Positions 35,931 to 44,397 of a stretch of DNA of 64,000 nt are shown here, one piece after another; the first letter of the stretch is position 1, and the number at the start of each line of letters is the position of its first letter. The position numbers and the translations under genes were made by a program. Where the stretch lies: contig CAIVDU010000004.1 in assembly GCA_903904815.1 (NCBI GenBank), positions 1 through 64,000 of the forward strand. The letters are read 5' to 3'. The notes under the pieces were generated by a model, which worked only from the letters and a program-made list of their open reading frames with translations, was not told the DNA's origin and did no database searches. The stretch is from an uncultured Armatimonadota bacterium (GTDB lineage: Bacteria; Armatimonadota; Fimbriimonadia; Fimbriimonadales; Fimbriimonadaceae).

Positions 35931-36734
35931 TTAGGATGCGGCCAGCGACGCCGATTCGGCGAGCACGGCCCGGTAAGGGTCACGCGAAACGAGCCGTACT
36001 TCCGCACTAAACGTTTCGCTGAGTAGGGGATCGGTCAGGACTTCCTGCGGTGATCCATCGGCGATGATTCTTCCAGCCCGCATCAGAACCACGCGCTGGA
36101 TTTCTGGGACGATCTCCTCTAAATGATGAGTCACTAAGATGAGGGTTTTGCCACTCCGTGCGATCAGGCGCATGGAGCCACAGAAGTCGTTCGTCGCTTT
36201 GATGTCGAGGCTTGTCGTCGGCTCGTCGAGTACCAGCGCCTTTGGGTGACAGACCAAAGCCCGGGCGATGAACGTCCGGCGATGTTCTCCCGCCGAAAGC
36301 GTGTCCACTTTGCGGTGAGCTAGATGGGAGATCTCCGCGGCCGCCAAGGCACGTCTGCCTTGCTCGATCATTTCGGGGGTGATGTCGTAACCCCAGAGCA
36401 CCCCGTAGGTGCCGATGAGGCCCGATACGGCGACGTCCAAGACGGTCGGATCGCCGAGCAGAGGTTCCTTGGGTTCGCCGGAGACGACACCCAAAACGGT
36501 TCTCAGTTCTCGTTGCAACCATCGGTCCCTTCCGAGAATTCGCAACGTCCCCGATCCGGCATAGGGATAGATCTCTCGTGTAAGCAGTTTGATGAGGGTG
36601 CTCTTTCCGCACCCGTTTGGACCGAGAATGGCGGTGTGTTCGCCCTCATGGATGGTGAGGTGCAACTTGTCGAGGATGCGGTTGCCGTTGCGGACGACCG
36701 AAACCTGATCCAACTCGATCAGGGGAAGACTCAT
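35931..36734 (-). CDS. ABC transporter ATP-binding protein (unpaired)
   Basis: A 267-residue ATPase domain. Walker A is GPNGCGKST near residue 38, the Q-loop region is GVVSGEPKEPLLGD, the signature is LSAGEHRRTFIARALV (LSAGE in place of LSGGQ), Walker B is ALVLDEPTTSLD and the switch His is in LILVTHHLEEI. This resembles the single-domain group that includes ModF/YlmA-like proteins. No permease is encoded nearby. Its start overlaps the stop of a coiled-coil membrane protein gene by four bases, and ilvD follows 15 bases after its stop. Import, export or a non-transport role are all open. Confidence 0.88.
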   Translation of the reverse strand: MSLPLIELDQVSVVRNGNRILDKLHLTIHEGEHTAILGPNGCGKSTLIKLLTREIYPYAGSGTLRILGRDRWLQRELRTVLGVVSGEPKEPLLGDPTVLDVAVSGLIGTYGVLWGYDITPEMIEQGRRALAAAEISHLAHRKVDTLSAGEHRRTFIARALVCHPKALVLDEPTTSLDIKATNDFCGSMRLIARSGKTLILVTHHLEEIVPEIQRVVLMRAGRIIADGSPQEVLTDPLLSETFSAEVRLVSRDPYRAVLAESASLAAS

Positions 36735-37282
36735 CGATGGGCCGCCAACGCTGCAAGCGCCACCAACAGTCCCAAGACTGCTGCGGTTCCGCTCGCCGCC
36801 ACGATCATGGTAAGCCGATGGTTCAAGACCTCAAGTCGATGCACATGGGTCTCGAGAGTGCTCGTGTGAGACTGGAGGCTTTCGATTGCACGTTCGGCTG
36901 CGCGAAGGGCTTCTTCATCTTCGCCGAGACGAAACCTTAGGTCGATCACATCCCCAAGGGGGCCCGTGATATACAGCCGAGCAAGTAGGTTCGCCCGCTC
37001 GACCAGCGCGTTTGCCTCTTCACCGGTGATACCCTCTCGGACGATCTCCTTTCGGAACTGCGACACGAGTTCGGCGATCTTGTCGTCCAGATCGCCGGCC
37101 GGCACCGCCTGAGCTAATTTGTTGGCGTCGTCCAGGAGCTTCGCCAGGTGTCCCTCGACGATCTCTCGCTTCTTTACGTCTTTGACAATGGGCATCTTGC
37201 CCCACAGCCAGGTGCGGAGGGGCTTCGACTCTTTCCAGAGTGCACGGAAATTAGCGAGGGTCGCGAGAAGAGGGGCTGGCAT
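36731..37282 (-). CDS. Coiled-coil membrane protein of unknown function
   Basis: A 183-residue protein, mostly helical and charged, with a coiled coil around residues 115-150 (EEALRAAERAIESLQSHTST, then ETHVHRLEVL) and a single C-terminal membrane segment (MIVAASGTAAVLGLLVALAALAA). It is therefore tail-anchored with a cytoplasmic body. No family is recognised. The stop overlaps the start of the ABC ATPase by four bases, so the two probably work together. The pair sits between ilvC and ilvD. Confidence 0.65.
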   Translation of the reverse strand: MPAPLLATLANFRALWKESKPLRTWLWGKMPIVKDVKKREIVEGHLAKLLDDANKLAQAVPAGDLDDKIAELVSQFRKEIVREGITGEEANALVERANLLARLYITGPLGDVIDLRFRLGEDEEALRAAERAIESLQSHTSTLETHVHRLEVLNHRLTMIVAASGTAAVLGLLVALAALAAHR

Positions 37283-37313
37283 GTTGGTTTACTTCGATGA
37301 GTACAGAGATTAG

Positions 37314-37350
37314 ACCTGCCGATGCGTTGTTCCTAAGCCTTTCGGCAGGT
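37314..37350. other. Long-loop hairpin between ilvC and the coiled-coil protein gene
   Basis: ACCTGCCG (37314-37321) pairs with CGGCAGGT (37343-37350) around a 21-base loop. It has no T-run, so it is not a standard terminator. It may be a processing or regulatory site in the ilv transcript. Confidence 0.35.
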
Positions 37351-37493
37351 TAGTCTCGATAGGTGCGAAGCCTAGTCTCAGACCTGAGAGACGCAACTTA
37401 TTTCCCTAGATGGGTGGAATGGCTTCGCGCCGGAGTACATCACTCCAATACGCTGCCACTCCATCACCCCAAGCGCGTAGCGCGCGTCTCCGC

Positions 37494-38489
37494 TTACTTC
37501 GCCTTGATAAACGGCATCATGCCGCGAAGGGTCTTGCCGACCGTTTCGAGCTGGCTGGTGCTCTCGCTCTCTCGGAAAGCATTGATGCGATGTCGTCCGG
37601 ACTCGTTCTCGGCGATCCACTCTCGAGTGAACGTTCCGTCTTGGATGTCCTTCAGAACTTCCTTCATCTTGGCCTTGGTTTCGTCGGTGATGATCTTCGG
37701 GCCGGTGATGTAGTCGCCCCACTCCGCGGTGTCGCTGATCGAGTACCGCATGTAGTTCAGGCCACCTTCGTAGAGAAGGTCGACAATGAGCTTCGTCTCG
37801 TGCAGACACTCGAAGTAGGCTGCTTCAGGCTGGTATCCCGCTTCAACAAGCGTGTCGAAACCAGCCTTGATCAGTGCGCTGAGACCACCGCAAAGAACGA
37901 CCTGCTCACCGAACAAGTCCGTTTCAGTCTCTTCTTTAAAGGTTGTCTCAAGAATTCCTGCCTTCGCGCTGCCGATTCCCCATCCATAGCTCAGAGCAAT
38001 GTCTTTCGCGGTTCCGGTAGCGTCTTGGAAGACGGCGACGAGAGCGGGCATGCCTGCGCCATGGGCGTATTCATAGCGAAGTCGATGTCCCGGTCCTTTT
38101 GGGGCGATCATTGCGACGTTGACGTTGGCCGGAGGTGTGATCAGTTTGAAGTGAATGTTCAAACCGTGGGCGAACAGAATGGTTTGACCGTCTCGAAGGT
38201 TGTCTGCGACGCTCTCTCGATAGATGTCCTTCATGGGAACATCGGGCACGCAGAACATGAGCACGTCGGCCCACTTCGTGAGGTCGTCGACATTCTGAAC
38301 TTGAAGTCCGGCTTCCTCCGCCTTTGCTCGGCTCTTGCTCTCAGGATGCAGGCCGACGCGAACGTCTACTCCGCTATCCTTCAGATTAAGGGCATGAGCG
38401 TGGCCCTGGGAACCATATCCGATGATTCCTACCTTGAGCGATTTGATGAGTTCTGGATTAACGTCTTTTTCGTAATAGATTGTTGCCAT
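37494..38489 (-). CDS. ilvC: Ketol-acid reductoisomerase, class I
   Basis: A 331-residue NADPH- and magnesium-dependent enzyme that isomerises and reduces acetolactate and acetohydroxybutyrate. The Rossmann motif is [32 protein letters not shown] is the substrate loop, with RLRYEY at a position usually reading VRxxY. The metal and catalytic acids are in [14 protein letters not shown] and [22 protein letters not shown]. The length marks class I. The ATG at 38489 begins [15 protein letters not shown] as in the family; an upstream codon at 38540 is less likely. It lies 93 bases after ilvH. Confidence 0.97.
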   Translation of the reverse strand: MATIYYEKDVNPELIKSLKVGIIGYGSQGHAHALNLKDSGVDVRVGLHPESKSRAKAEEAGLQVQNVDDLTKWADVLMFCVPDVPMKDIYRESVADNLRDGQTILFAHGLNIHFKLITPPANVNVAMIAPKGPGHRLRYEYAHGAGMPALVAVFQDATGTAKDIALSYGWGIGSAKAGILETTFKEETETDLFGEQVVLCGGLSALIKAGFDTLVEAGYQPEAAYFECLHETKLIVDLLYEGGLNYMRYSISDTAEWGDYITGPKIITDETKAKMKEVLKDIQDGTFTREWIAENESGRHRINAFRESESTSQLETVGKTLRGMMPFIKAK

Positions 38490-38582
38490 GTTGAAGGGTT
38501 GGGGTGAGAATATGCCGCAAGAGCTGGAGGAGTAGGGCAATGGGCTCGGTCCCCCAAGGGGGCCCTCACTGCCCTCACTCGA

Positions 38583-39068
38583 CTACTCCACTCGCATTGC
38601 GACGACGCCGGTGCGAACGATTTCCGTAACGTTGAAGGGCTTCAGAGTCTCGATTAGCCTTTCAACTTCTCGGATATCTGCACTGATCTCGACCACGACG
38701 GTTTTCTCAGTTGCCTTGGGAGTCTTTGCCATGAACTCAAGGGCGATCTTGTAAACCGCTTCTCGATTCTCTGGTGTCGGTTCGACGCGTATCAGTGCGA
38801 GTTCGCGCTGAACGGACTCCTCTGGAGTCAGGTCCTCGCACTCGACGACGTCGATCAGCTTGGTGAGCTGCTTCAAACATTGAGTCAGGATCACATCATC
38901 GCCGTTCACGACGAGCGTCAGTCGGCTGAAGCCGGGATCCTCGCAGTCACCTGCGTTAAAGCTGGCCAACGAGAATCCTCGCCGACGAAACAGAGATGCC
39001 AGTCGGTTGATTGTGCCCGCCTCGTTTTGGACGAGGGCGGTGATCGTGTGCTGCTTACCGCCCGCCAT
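38583..39068 (-). CDS. ilvH: Acetolactate synthase small (regulatory) subunit
   Basis: A 161-residue protein with an N-terminal ACT domain (HTITALVQNEAGTINRLASL, FRRRGFSLASFNAG) and a C-terminal ALS_ss domain. It activates the large subunit and carries valine feedback control. The ATG at 39068 follows GGGAG by seven bases; an in-frame codon at 39086 is an alternative. The start overlaps by 14 bases the end of a small gene and lies between ilvB and ilvC, the standard order. Confidence 0.96.
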   Translation of the reverse strand: MAGGKQHTITALVQNEAGTINRLASLFRRRGFSLASFNAGDCEDPGFSRLTLVVNGDDVILTQCLKQLTKLIDVVECEDLTPEESVQRELALIRVEPTPENREAVYKIALEFMAKTPKATEKTVVVEISADIREVERLIETLKPFNVTEIVRTGVVAMRVE

Positions 39069-39243
39069 GATTTTTCTCCCAGTCACGAATGGCTCTTGGT
39101 TTGAGCTGCTTACCCGTGATCAAATCCATCATCTCTTCGACGCCGATGCAGCTCTCTGACATTCGGTGATTGTCTTCGCTGACACGCTTGATCTCGTCTT
39201 GGCGAGAGACCAGCAGAGTCTTCAGGAAGCTGTTTTCCTTCAT
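39055..39243 (-). CDS. 62-residue small protein inside the ilvB-ilvH junction
   Basis: It encodes a charged, mostly helical protein starting MKENSFLKTLLVSRQDEIKR and ending DWEKNHGGR. No family is recognised. GAGGAA lies before the ATG at good spacing. It overlaps the ilvH start by 14 bases, so it is probably translationally coupled to it. Because it sits between the two acetolactate synthase subunit genes, a regulatory or structural role in that enzyme can be suspected. Confidence 0.55.
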   Translation of the reverse strand: MKENSFLKTLLVSRQDEIKRVSEDNHRMSESCIGVEEMMDLITGKQLKPRAIRDWEKNHGGR

Positions 39244-39270
39244 TGTTCGTTCCTCTTTGTTTTCTTCCGG

Positions 39271-39322
39271 GGGCGGCAGTGCCGCCCTAAAATGATCAGT
39301 GCCGACTGTTTAGGTCGGCACT
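39271..39322. other. Two adjacent hairpins between ilvB and the small gene
   Basis: AGTGCCGAC/GTCGGCACT (39298-39322) and GGGCGGC/GCCGCCC (39271-39287) are both perfect stems. They may act as mRNA-stability or processing sites, or as partial terminators setting the ratio of the ilvB and ilvH products. Confidence 0.45.
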
Positions 39323-39330
39323 GGATTCTT

Positions 39331-41049
39331 CTAGCGTCTGTGGGTAGTTTCGAATGAAGCAGCCACATGCGATTCTTGGTGGGTCAGTGCGGGATCCATG
39401 ATCACGCCACTGTTGCTCTGTCCTGCCGGAACCATCGGGTAGACGTTTTCTTCCATCTCGACCACGAACTCGCAGAGAACGGGACCGACGTGGTCGGTGG
39501 CTCTCTTTAGCGTGTCCTCCAGGTCTTCGATGCGTGAACAGCGGATGAATTCGACTCCGTAGGCGTCGGCAAGCTTGCCGAAGTCAGGAGAACCCATCGC
39601 CACGTGACTGTAGCGGTTGTCGTAGAACAATTCCTGCCACTGTCGGACCATGCCAAGGAATCCATTGTTGAGCAGGCAGATCTTCACGTTGCAGTTTGTC
39701 TCGACCGCCGTCTGCAGCTCTTGCAGAGTCATCTGGAATCCACCATCGCCTACAACCGCCCAAACTTCGGCATCGGGTCGCGCGTACTTGGCGCCCATGG
39801 CGGCCGGGAAGCCGTAGCCCATCGTTCCCAGGCCACCGCTTGAAAGCCAATTGAACGGCTTCCTCAGCTTGTAGAACTGGGCTGTCCACATCTGGTGCTG
39901 TCCGACGTCGGTTGCCACGATGGCTTCACCGTTCGTGTACTCGTTGAGCGCCTGAAGGACCGTTCTCGAAAGGAACTTGCCCTCTGGCACCACGAGCGGA
40001 TATTGCTCTTGCCAGGACTTAACCTGTGCGAGCCAGTCCGGACGAGCCGTCGGTTGAATAAGCGGATTGAGGGCTTGGAGTGACTTCTTAAGGTCTCCAA
40101 TCACAAACGCTACCGGATTGACGGTCTTGCCAACCTCCGCCGGGTCGAGATCGAAGTGAAGAATCTTGGCCTTTGGAGCGAACGCCTTGGTATCTCCGGT
40201 GAGACGATCGTCAAACCGAATACCAACGCCCATCACGAGGTCAGCCTCTTGAACCGCAAGGGTTCCAGTGGCTTCGCCATGCATCCCCATCATCCCGAGC
40301 GAGAGCTTGTGATCGCGAGGGAAGGTTCCAAGACCAAGGAGAGAGTTGATGACCGGAATGTTTGCCTTTTCCGCCAACTCTTTCAGCTCCTCAAATGCCT
40401 CGGACCACAGAACGCCGGCGCCAGCGATCATAACCGGACGCTGGGCTTCCGCAATGAGCTTTGCCGCCGCTTCGACCTGTTCCTGAGGCGGTGCGCCCGG
40501 CACCTGGTAGCCGCGGCGAGTTACGGTTTCGGGGAATGCCGCCTCGGTGAGGGCGGTGAAAACGTCTTTCGGAATGTCCACGAGGACGGGACCCTTTCTG
40601 CCCGTGCCCGCGAGGTAAAACGCCTCGGCGAACACGTAGGGAAGGTCGTTGACGTCCGTCACGAGGTAGTTATGCTTCGTGATTGGGATGGTAATTCCCT
40701 GAATGTCGGTCTCTTGGAACGCATCCTTTCCAATGGCCCAACTGTTGACGTTTCCAGTGATCGCCACCATCGGGACCGAGTCCATCATTGCCGTCGCGAT
40801 TCCGGTGACGAGGTTGGTCGCTCCCGGGCCGCTAGTGGCAAGGCATACCCCGACGCGACCAGTCGCTCGGGCATAGCCATCGGCCATATGGGCCGCGCAC
40901 TGCTCGTGTCGGACGAGGATGTGCCTGACCTGAGGCCAGTTCAACATCTCGTCGTACAGCGGAAGCACAACGCCTCCGGGATATCCAAATATTGTATCGA
41001 CGCCCTCACGAACGAGGGCCTCCATCACGATTCTCGCGCCACTACGCAA
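39331..41049 (-). CDS. ilvB: Acetolactate synthase large (catalytic) subunit
   Basis: A 572-residue thiamine diphosphate and FAD enzyme that condenses pyruvate with pyruvate or 2-oxobutyrate. The N-terminal domain has TIFGYPGGVVLPLYDEM with the catalytic Glu in VRHEQCAAHMADGYARATG, and GVCLATSGPGATNLVTGIA follows. The C-terminal ThDP/Mg motif is VGDGGFQMTLQELQTAVETNCN, split from ICLLNNGFLGMVRQW. The start is TTG at 41049, with GGAGA seven bases upstream. It heads the ilv cluster. Confidence 0.97.
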   Translation of the reverse strand: MRSGARIVMEALVREGVDTIFGYPGGVVLPLYDEMLNWPQVRHILVRHEQCAAHMADGYARATGRVGVCLATSGPGATNLVTGIATAMMDSVPMVAITGNVNSWAIGKDAFQETDIQGITIPITKHNYLVTDVNDLPYVFAEAFYLAGTGRKGPVLVDIPKDVFTALTEAAFPETVTRRGYQVPGAPPQEQVEAAAKLIAEAQRPVMIAGAGVLWSEAFEELKELAEKANIPVINSLLGLGTFPRDHKLSLGMMGMHGEATGTLAVQEADLVMGVGIRFDDRLTGDTKAFAPKAKILHFDLDPAEVGKTVNPVAFVIGDLKKSLQALNPLIQPTARPDWLAQVKSWQEQYPLVVPEGKFLSRTVLQALNEYTNGEAIVATDVGQHQMWTAQFYKLRKPFNWLSSGGLGTMGYGFPAAMGAKYARPDAEVWAVVGDGGFQMTLQELQTAVETNCNVKICLLNNGFLGMVRQWQELFYDNRYSHVAMGSPDFGKLADAYGVEFIRCSRIEDLEDTLKRATDHVGPVLCEFVVEMEENVYPMVPAGQSNSGVIMDPALTHQESHVAASFETTHRR

Positions 41050-41143
41050 AATTGCCGTCTCCTATGTTCTCTTTCCGGTCCGCCCCCACGAAGGAGTAAG
41101 GATTCCGACGGCAGTGTCGGTCCCGCGGCGTCTGCTCACGCAA

Positions 41144-41179
41144 CAAAAAAGCCCCCCGGCCTGCCTGACCGGGGGGCTT
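41144..41179 (-). terminator. Rho-independent terminator upstream of ilvB
   Basis: On the minus strand AAGCCCCCCGG (41179-41169) pairs with CCGGGGGGCTT (41159-41149) and is followed by TTTTTTG. It ends the small membrane protein transcript, or could attenuate transcription into ilvB. Confidence 0.85.
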
Positions 41180-41205
41180 GCTTTCTTTAGCTCAGCGTTC
41201 CCAGG

Positions 41206-41328
41206 TCAGGCAGCTCCAATGAGCCCGATAAGGCTTAGGAGTAGACCAAGGAGGACAAGCGAAAGAAGGCCAGGCGCAGACGCGCGCTGGCTGAGGTTGA
41301 CCTGAACCGGCGGCGCACTTGCTTCCAT
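41206..41328 (-). CDS. 40-residue single-TM membrane protein
   Basis: A very small gene: ATG at 41328, TGA at 41206-41208. The product begins MEASAPPVQVNLSQR and then has one hydrophobic stretch (LLSLVLLGLLLSLIGLIG) reaching nearly to the C-terminus. TACAGT ends seven bases before the ATG, the leaderless pattern, and a strong terminator follows 27 bases after the stop. A promoter, a frame with a membrane segment and a terminator together make it credible. Function is unknown. Confidence 0.6.
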   Translation of the reverse strand: MEASAPPVQVNLSQRASAPGLLSLVLLGLLLSLIGLIGAA

Positions 41329-41335
41329 GGGGATT

Positions 41336-41341
41336 ACTGTA
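41336..41341 (-). promoter_or_regulatory. -10 element of a leaderless start (40-residue protein)
   Basis: TACAGT on the minus strand ends seven bases before the ATG at 41328. Confidence 0.5.
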
Positions 41342-41449
41342 GCACAACATTTTGCGGACGGACAACCGTTGCCGCTGCAATGGGATGCTTTCTATCCGAA
41401 TACCAATAGATCTTTAGTCATTTTGGCCCAGCCGCCGAAGAGTCGTAGT

Positions 41450-41455
41450 TACACT
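41450..41455 (+). promoter_or_regulatory. -10 element of a leaderless start (cyclase-like gene)
   Basis: TACACT ends six bases before the GTG at 41462. Confidence 0.5.
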
Positions 41456-41461
41456 GAACGC

Positions 41462-42877
41462 GTGCGTGCATCTGAAGAACAACTCAATCCGGCCAAAGTT
41501 GACGGAAGATTCGATGAGGCGTCTCAGCGGGACGTATTGGCCCTAGCCGCCCGTTTGCACAAACAACATCTTGAAACGATGAGTGCAGCTGAGATAGAGC
41601 AAGCCGCCGTCGAAGGCGGGATGGACGGGGCGTTCGTCCGCGAGGCGATCCGCCGAATATCGGCCAACGAAAGCAGCGTGGAAACTCCGACTACGGCCTC
41701 GCCGTCTGCCACGGCTGGGGAGGTAGCGGTCGGAATTTCGGTTCCTCTCGTCGTCTTTTGCGTCTTTGCTCTGAGATACATCCAGACCCACGGCGGGACT
41801 GGCGCCCCCACGGTCCTGGCGTTGTTGATCGGGGTCTTGCTGCTCATCGCAGCCGTCTATTTCGTTGCTCGCAACGGTAGGGTAGCGGCGGCAAATAAGG
41901 TGACTGAGGCGGCCAGAAACACTTACGCCTTCGGTCTGGGCAGCCAAAGATCCGAGCCGCTCAATATCGGGCGAATCGTAACCACGGGAATCGCCGTATT
42001 GACTCTGGCCACCATTCCTTTTTGCGGTTTCGAAGGTCCGGCCGCTCAGTTTTGGTTCCTCGGCGTGTTGTCGCCATTCATTGGCGGATTCTGTTCCCAA
42101 TCGAAGACCGCGTTTTGGAAGGCCGCATCGATCGGTGCTATCGGGGCGGTGCTTGCTGGGCTTGAGACCGTTTTTCGGCTAAATGCGCATCTCGATGCCT
42201 CATACTGGCCGGTTTCCATGACGGCGCTCGGAACCGTTTATGGGTTGCTTGGGCTGGCGGGTTTCGGTGTTTCGAGTCGGGTCAATCGGTCGAAGACTGC
42301 CAAATCTCACTTCGACCGAGCGGAGGTCTTGGCTCAACTTTTTGAGCTTCAAGCCGCCCTTGACCGGAATCAGGAAACACGCACTTTCTTAAGTGTCGAC
42401 GTCGTGAACTCGTCCGCAATGAAAGCCTCCGACAACGAACTGGAGGTTGAGTACTCGTTCAGGCAGTATCAGGCCTGGATCGCGGAAACGGTTCGGAGTT
42501 TTGGGGGCGAGATTCAACTTGCTGCTGGTGATGGCGCGATGGCGATGTTTCGAGACCCGTCAAGTGCCGTATCTGCCGCTAAGCAACTCCAACTCGGAAT
42601 TGATACCTTCAATGGGTCCAAGAACCGACTCACCTCACCATTCCAGATCCGCTGTGGTATCGCCGAGGGCAGGATTGGTCTCGACGCCCGCACGCCCATC
42701 GGACAGATCCAGTCCCCGGTCTTGGATCGGGCCGCGTTCCTCCAGAAGTACGCTGAACCCGGAAGTGTCGTGGTCACGAAGGAATTAATCGAAATTGCCA
42801 TGCCCGTGCTCGGCTCGCTGCATCAACGCGAATTGATTGACGGCCGCCCCGTGTATTGCTGGGCTAAACAGCAGTAG
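41462..42877 (+). CDS. Membrane protein with a class III cyclase-like domain
   Basis: A 471-residue protein. The soluble start (about 1-60) resembles an Asp/Glu-rich helical domain, with the phrase FDEASQRDVLALAARLHKQH. It is followed by five or six membrane segments (about 75-245) and a C-terminal class III cyclase homology domain (about 300-471). One metal site reads FLSVDVVNSS and the second AAGDGAMAMF. The Lys of the substrate pocket is Leu (IQLAAGD), and the VNxAxR motif reads VLDRAAFLQ, so catalysis of ATP to cAMP is doubtful. The GTG at 41462 is preferred over an ATG at 41327, which would lie upstream of the -10. Confidence 0.75.
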   Translation: MRASEEQLNPAKVDGRFDEASQRDVLALAARLHKQHLETMSAAEIEQAAVEGGMDGAFVREAIRRISANESSVETPTTASPSATAGEVAVGISVPLVVFCVFALRYIQTHGGTGAPTVLALLIGVLLLIAAVYFVARNGRVAAANKVTEAARNTYAFGLGSQRSEPLNIGRIVTTGIAVLTLATIPFCGFEGPAAQFWFLGVLSPFIGGFCSQSKTAFWKAASIGAIGAVLAGLETVFRLNAHLDASYWPVSMTALGTVYGLLGLAGFGVSSRVNRSKTAKSHFDRAEVLAQLFELQAALDRNQETRTFLSVDVVNSSAMKASDNELEVEYSFRQYQAWIAETVRSFGGEIQLAAGDGAMAMFRDPSSAVSAAKQLQLGIDTFNGSKNRLTSPFQIRCGIAEGRIGLDARTPIGQIQSPVLDRAAFLQKYAEPGSVVVTKELIEIAMPVLGSLHQRELIDGRPVYCWAKQQ

Positions 42878-42880
42878 GAG

Positions 42881-43417
42881 TCATAGCTCCCGCTTTATCG
42901 CATTCCAAAGTCCCGGATTCACGGATTCGGGGACGGTTTCTAGGATCCTTCGGGTCTGTCCGATATACCGCTTGAGTTTTTCATGGCGTTTCGTCCGCTT
43001 CGCTTCACGAAGATTGGAGAGTCGATCCGCCAATTTTACGGCCTGCGCATCTCTGGACATTTTCGCAATCTCTGCCAGCAGAATCTCGGAGCGGAGCGCC
43101 CAAATCTGTGGCTTGTCCAAGCCTGAGGTCTCCGCCGGCCCGGGCTCTCTTCGGGTCAACTCCTTGACTAGGCCACAAACTCGGATCCCAAATTGGGCCT
43201 CAATCTCCGCCAAGTGAATTGCCGATTCTTCAATCACGTCATGGAGTACGGCGGCACACAAAAGGTCCTCGTCAATGACACCCCCGGTGTACCTCAGGTT
43301 ATTGAGCACTTCAATCGGATGGGTGAAGTAGGGAAGGGGATCGGGTCCCTCGCGATCTACGCCCGCGTGGGCGTGGAGGGCAAATGAGAGGGCTCGGTGA
43401 AGCGGAGTGAGTGGCAT
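42881..43417 (-). CDS. HD domain protein, likely (p)ppGpp hydrolase (MESH1/SpoT-HD-like)
   Basis: A 178-residue single HD domain. The motifs are those of the hydrolase domain of RelA/SpoT: ALHAHAGVDREG, YFTHPIEVL, AAVLHDVIEES with the HD pair, ELTRRE and AQAVKLADRLSNL. There is no synthetase or TGS/ACT domain, so it is a small alarmone hydrolase-type protein. It should remove pyrophosphate from (p)ppGpp in the cytoplasm; other nucleotides are possible. The ATG at 43417 is chosen. It diverges from ppx. Confidence 0.82.
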   Translation of the reverse strand: MPLTPLHRALSFALHAHAGVDREGPDPLPYFTHPIEVLNNLRYTGGVIDEDLLCAAVLHDVIEESAIHLAEIEAQFGIRVCGLVKELTRREPGPAETSGLDKPQIWALRSEILLAEIAKMSRDAQAVKLADRLSNLREAKRTKRHEKLKRYIGQTRRILETVPESVNPGLWNAIKREL

Positions 43418-43476
43418 TGTCGTCGATTTGAGGGTTTCCGGGGCCATTGCCAGCCCCAGTGACCTCTCTTAACAGG

Positions 43477-43482
43477 AATACT
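43477..43482 (+). promoter_or_regulatory. -10-like element (ppx)
   Basis: AATACT ends six bases before the ATG at 43489. Confidence 0.4.
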
Positions 43483-43488
43483 GCACGC

Positions 43489-44397
43489 ATGACGCGCGTT
43501 TTTGCTGCCGCCGACATCGGCAGTAACACTGCTCACCTGCTGGTTGCCGCCACCGATGGCAGCCTCGTGATGAGAATAGATAACTACAACGAGTGGATTC
43601 CGCTCGGCGAAGTGGTGGCAAGGCAAGGCAGCATCCCTAAGGAGATCTCACAGAACCTCGTTCTGGCAATGAAAGAGTTTAAGCGCGTGGCTCACTCCAA
43701 GCAGGCCAGCACCCTATACGTTTTTGCGACCGAGGGCGTTCGAATGGCTCGCAATCACGAACAGGTACTCAAGAAGATCGAGACTGAGACCGGCATTCGA
43801 GTCGACCTGATTCCCCCTCGTCGTGAGGCTGAACTCAGCCTGGGTGGCGTCATGCTGGACGTTCGAAACCTAGGGGTCGACATGATGTGGGAGGTAGGAG
43901 GCGGGAGCGCGCAGATTGGACGGGTCCAAAACAACGTCCTTCAAGAGGAAGATTCCTTACCCCTTGGAACCGGTCGGATCATCGCGGAATCCGGTCTGCG
44001 CCAGCCGTGTCCTGACTACGCGCTTGAGGCCGCCGTGCGGTATGTCGACCAAACGCTCTCCCGGTGCACCGTCGCGGGCAGAGCGAGAATTCCCGTTGCG
44101 GGAGGTGGCGTTGCCCGCGGACTTTGGCGCGCCTTGCATCCGGATGGAGAAAAGCGACTTTCTGTCCAAGAGTTGGACTACCTTATCTGGGCGGCATCTC
44201 AATTGCCAAGTGACCGGATTGTGAGCCGATTCGGTGTTAAGAATAAGCGGGCTTCTACGCTTTTGCCGGGTGCGTTGGTGTATCGTGCTCTCTTGCGTAA
44301 ATTTGACGCGGAAGGCATGATGATTAGTGAATTTGGCATCCGCGAGGGAGCAGTTCTGGAGATGGCAAGCGGAAGCGTCAAGGGAGTAGCGGTATAA
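43489..44397 (+). CDS. ppx: Ppx/GppA family exopolyphosphatase
   Basis: A 302-residue ASKHA-fold phosphatase acting on polyphosphate ends or pppGpp. Phosphate motif 1 is AAADIGSNTAHLLVA, FATEGVRMARN follows, and phosphate motif 2 is WEVGGGSAQIG. It has only the catalytic core; the C-terminal HD-like domains of the 500-residue E. coli proteins are missing, as in many short homologues. The ATG at 43489 lies six bases after AATACT. The stop TAA overlaps the apparent AUA start of ppk1, so the two genes are tightly coupled. Confidence 0.9.
   Translation: MTRVFAAADIGSNTAHLLVAATDGSLVMRIDNYNEWIPLGEVVARQGSIPKEISQNLVLAMKEFKRVAHSKQASTLYVFATEGVRMARNHEQVLKKIETETGIRVDLIPPRREAELSLGGVMLDVRNLGVDMMWEVGGGSAQIGRVQNNVLQEEDSLPLGTGRIIAESGLRQPCPDYALEAAVRYVDQTLSRCTVAGRARIPVAGGGVARGLWRALHPDGEKRLSVQELDYLIWAASQLPSDRIVSRFGVKNKRASTLLPGALVYRALLRKFDAEGMMISEFGIREGAVLEMASGSVKGVAV

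Noticed and set aside
37410-38507. A 365-codon open frame on the plus strand opposite ilvC
   Set aside because: It is the mirror of a highly conserved enzyme gene, has no start signal and resembles no protein.
40156-41190. A 344-codon plus-strand frame opposite ilvB
   Set aside because: Antisense shadow of a certain gene, with no promoter or ribosome binding site.
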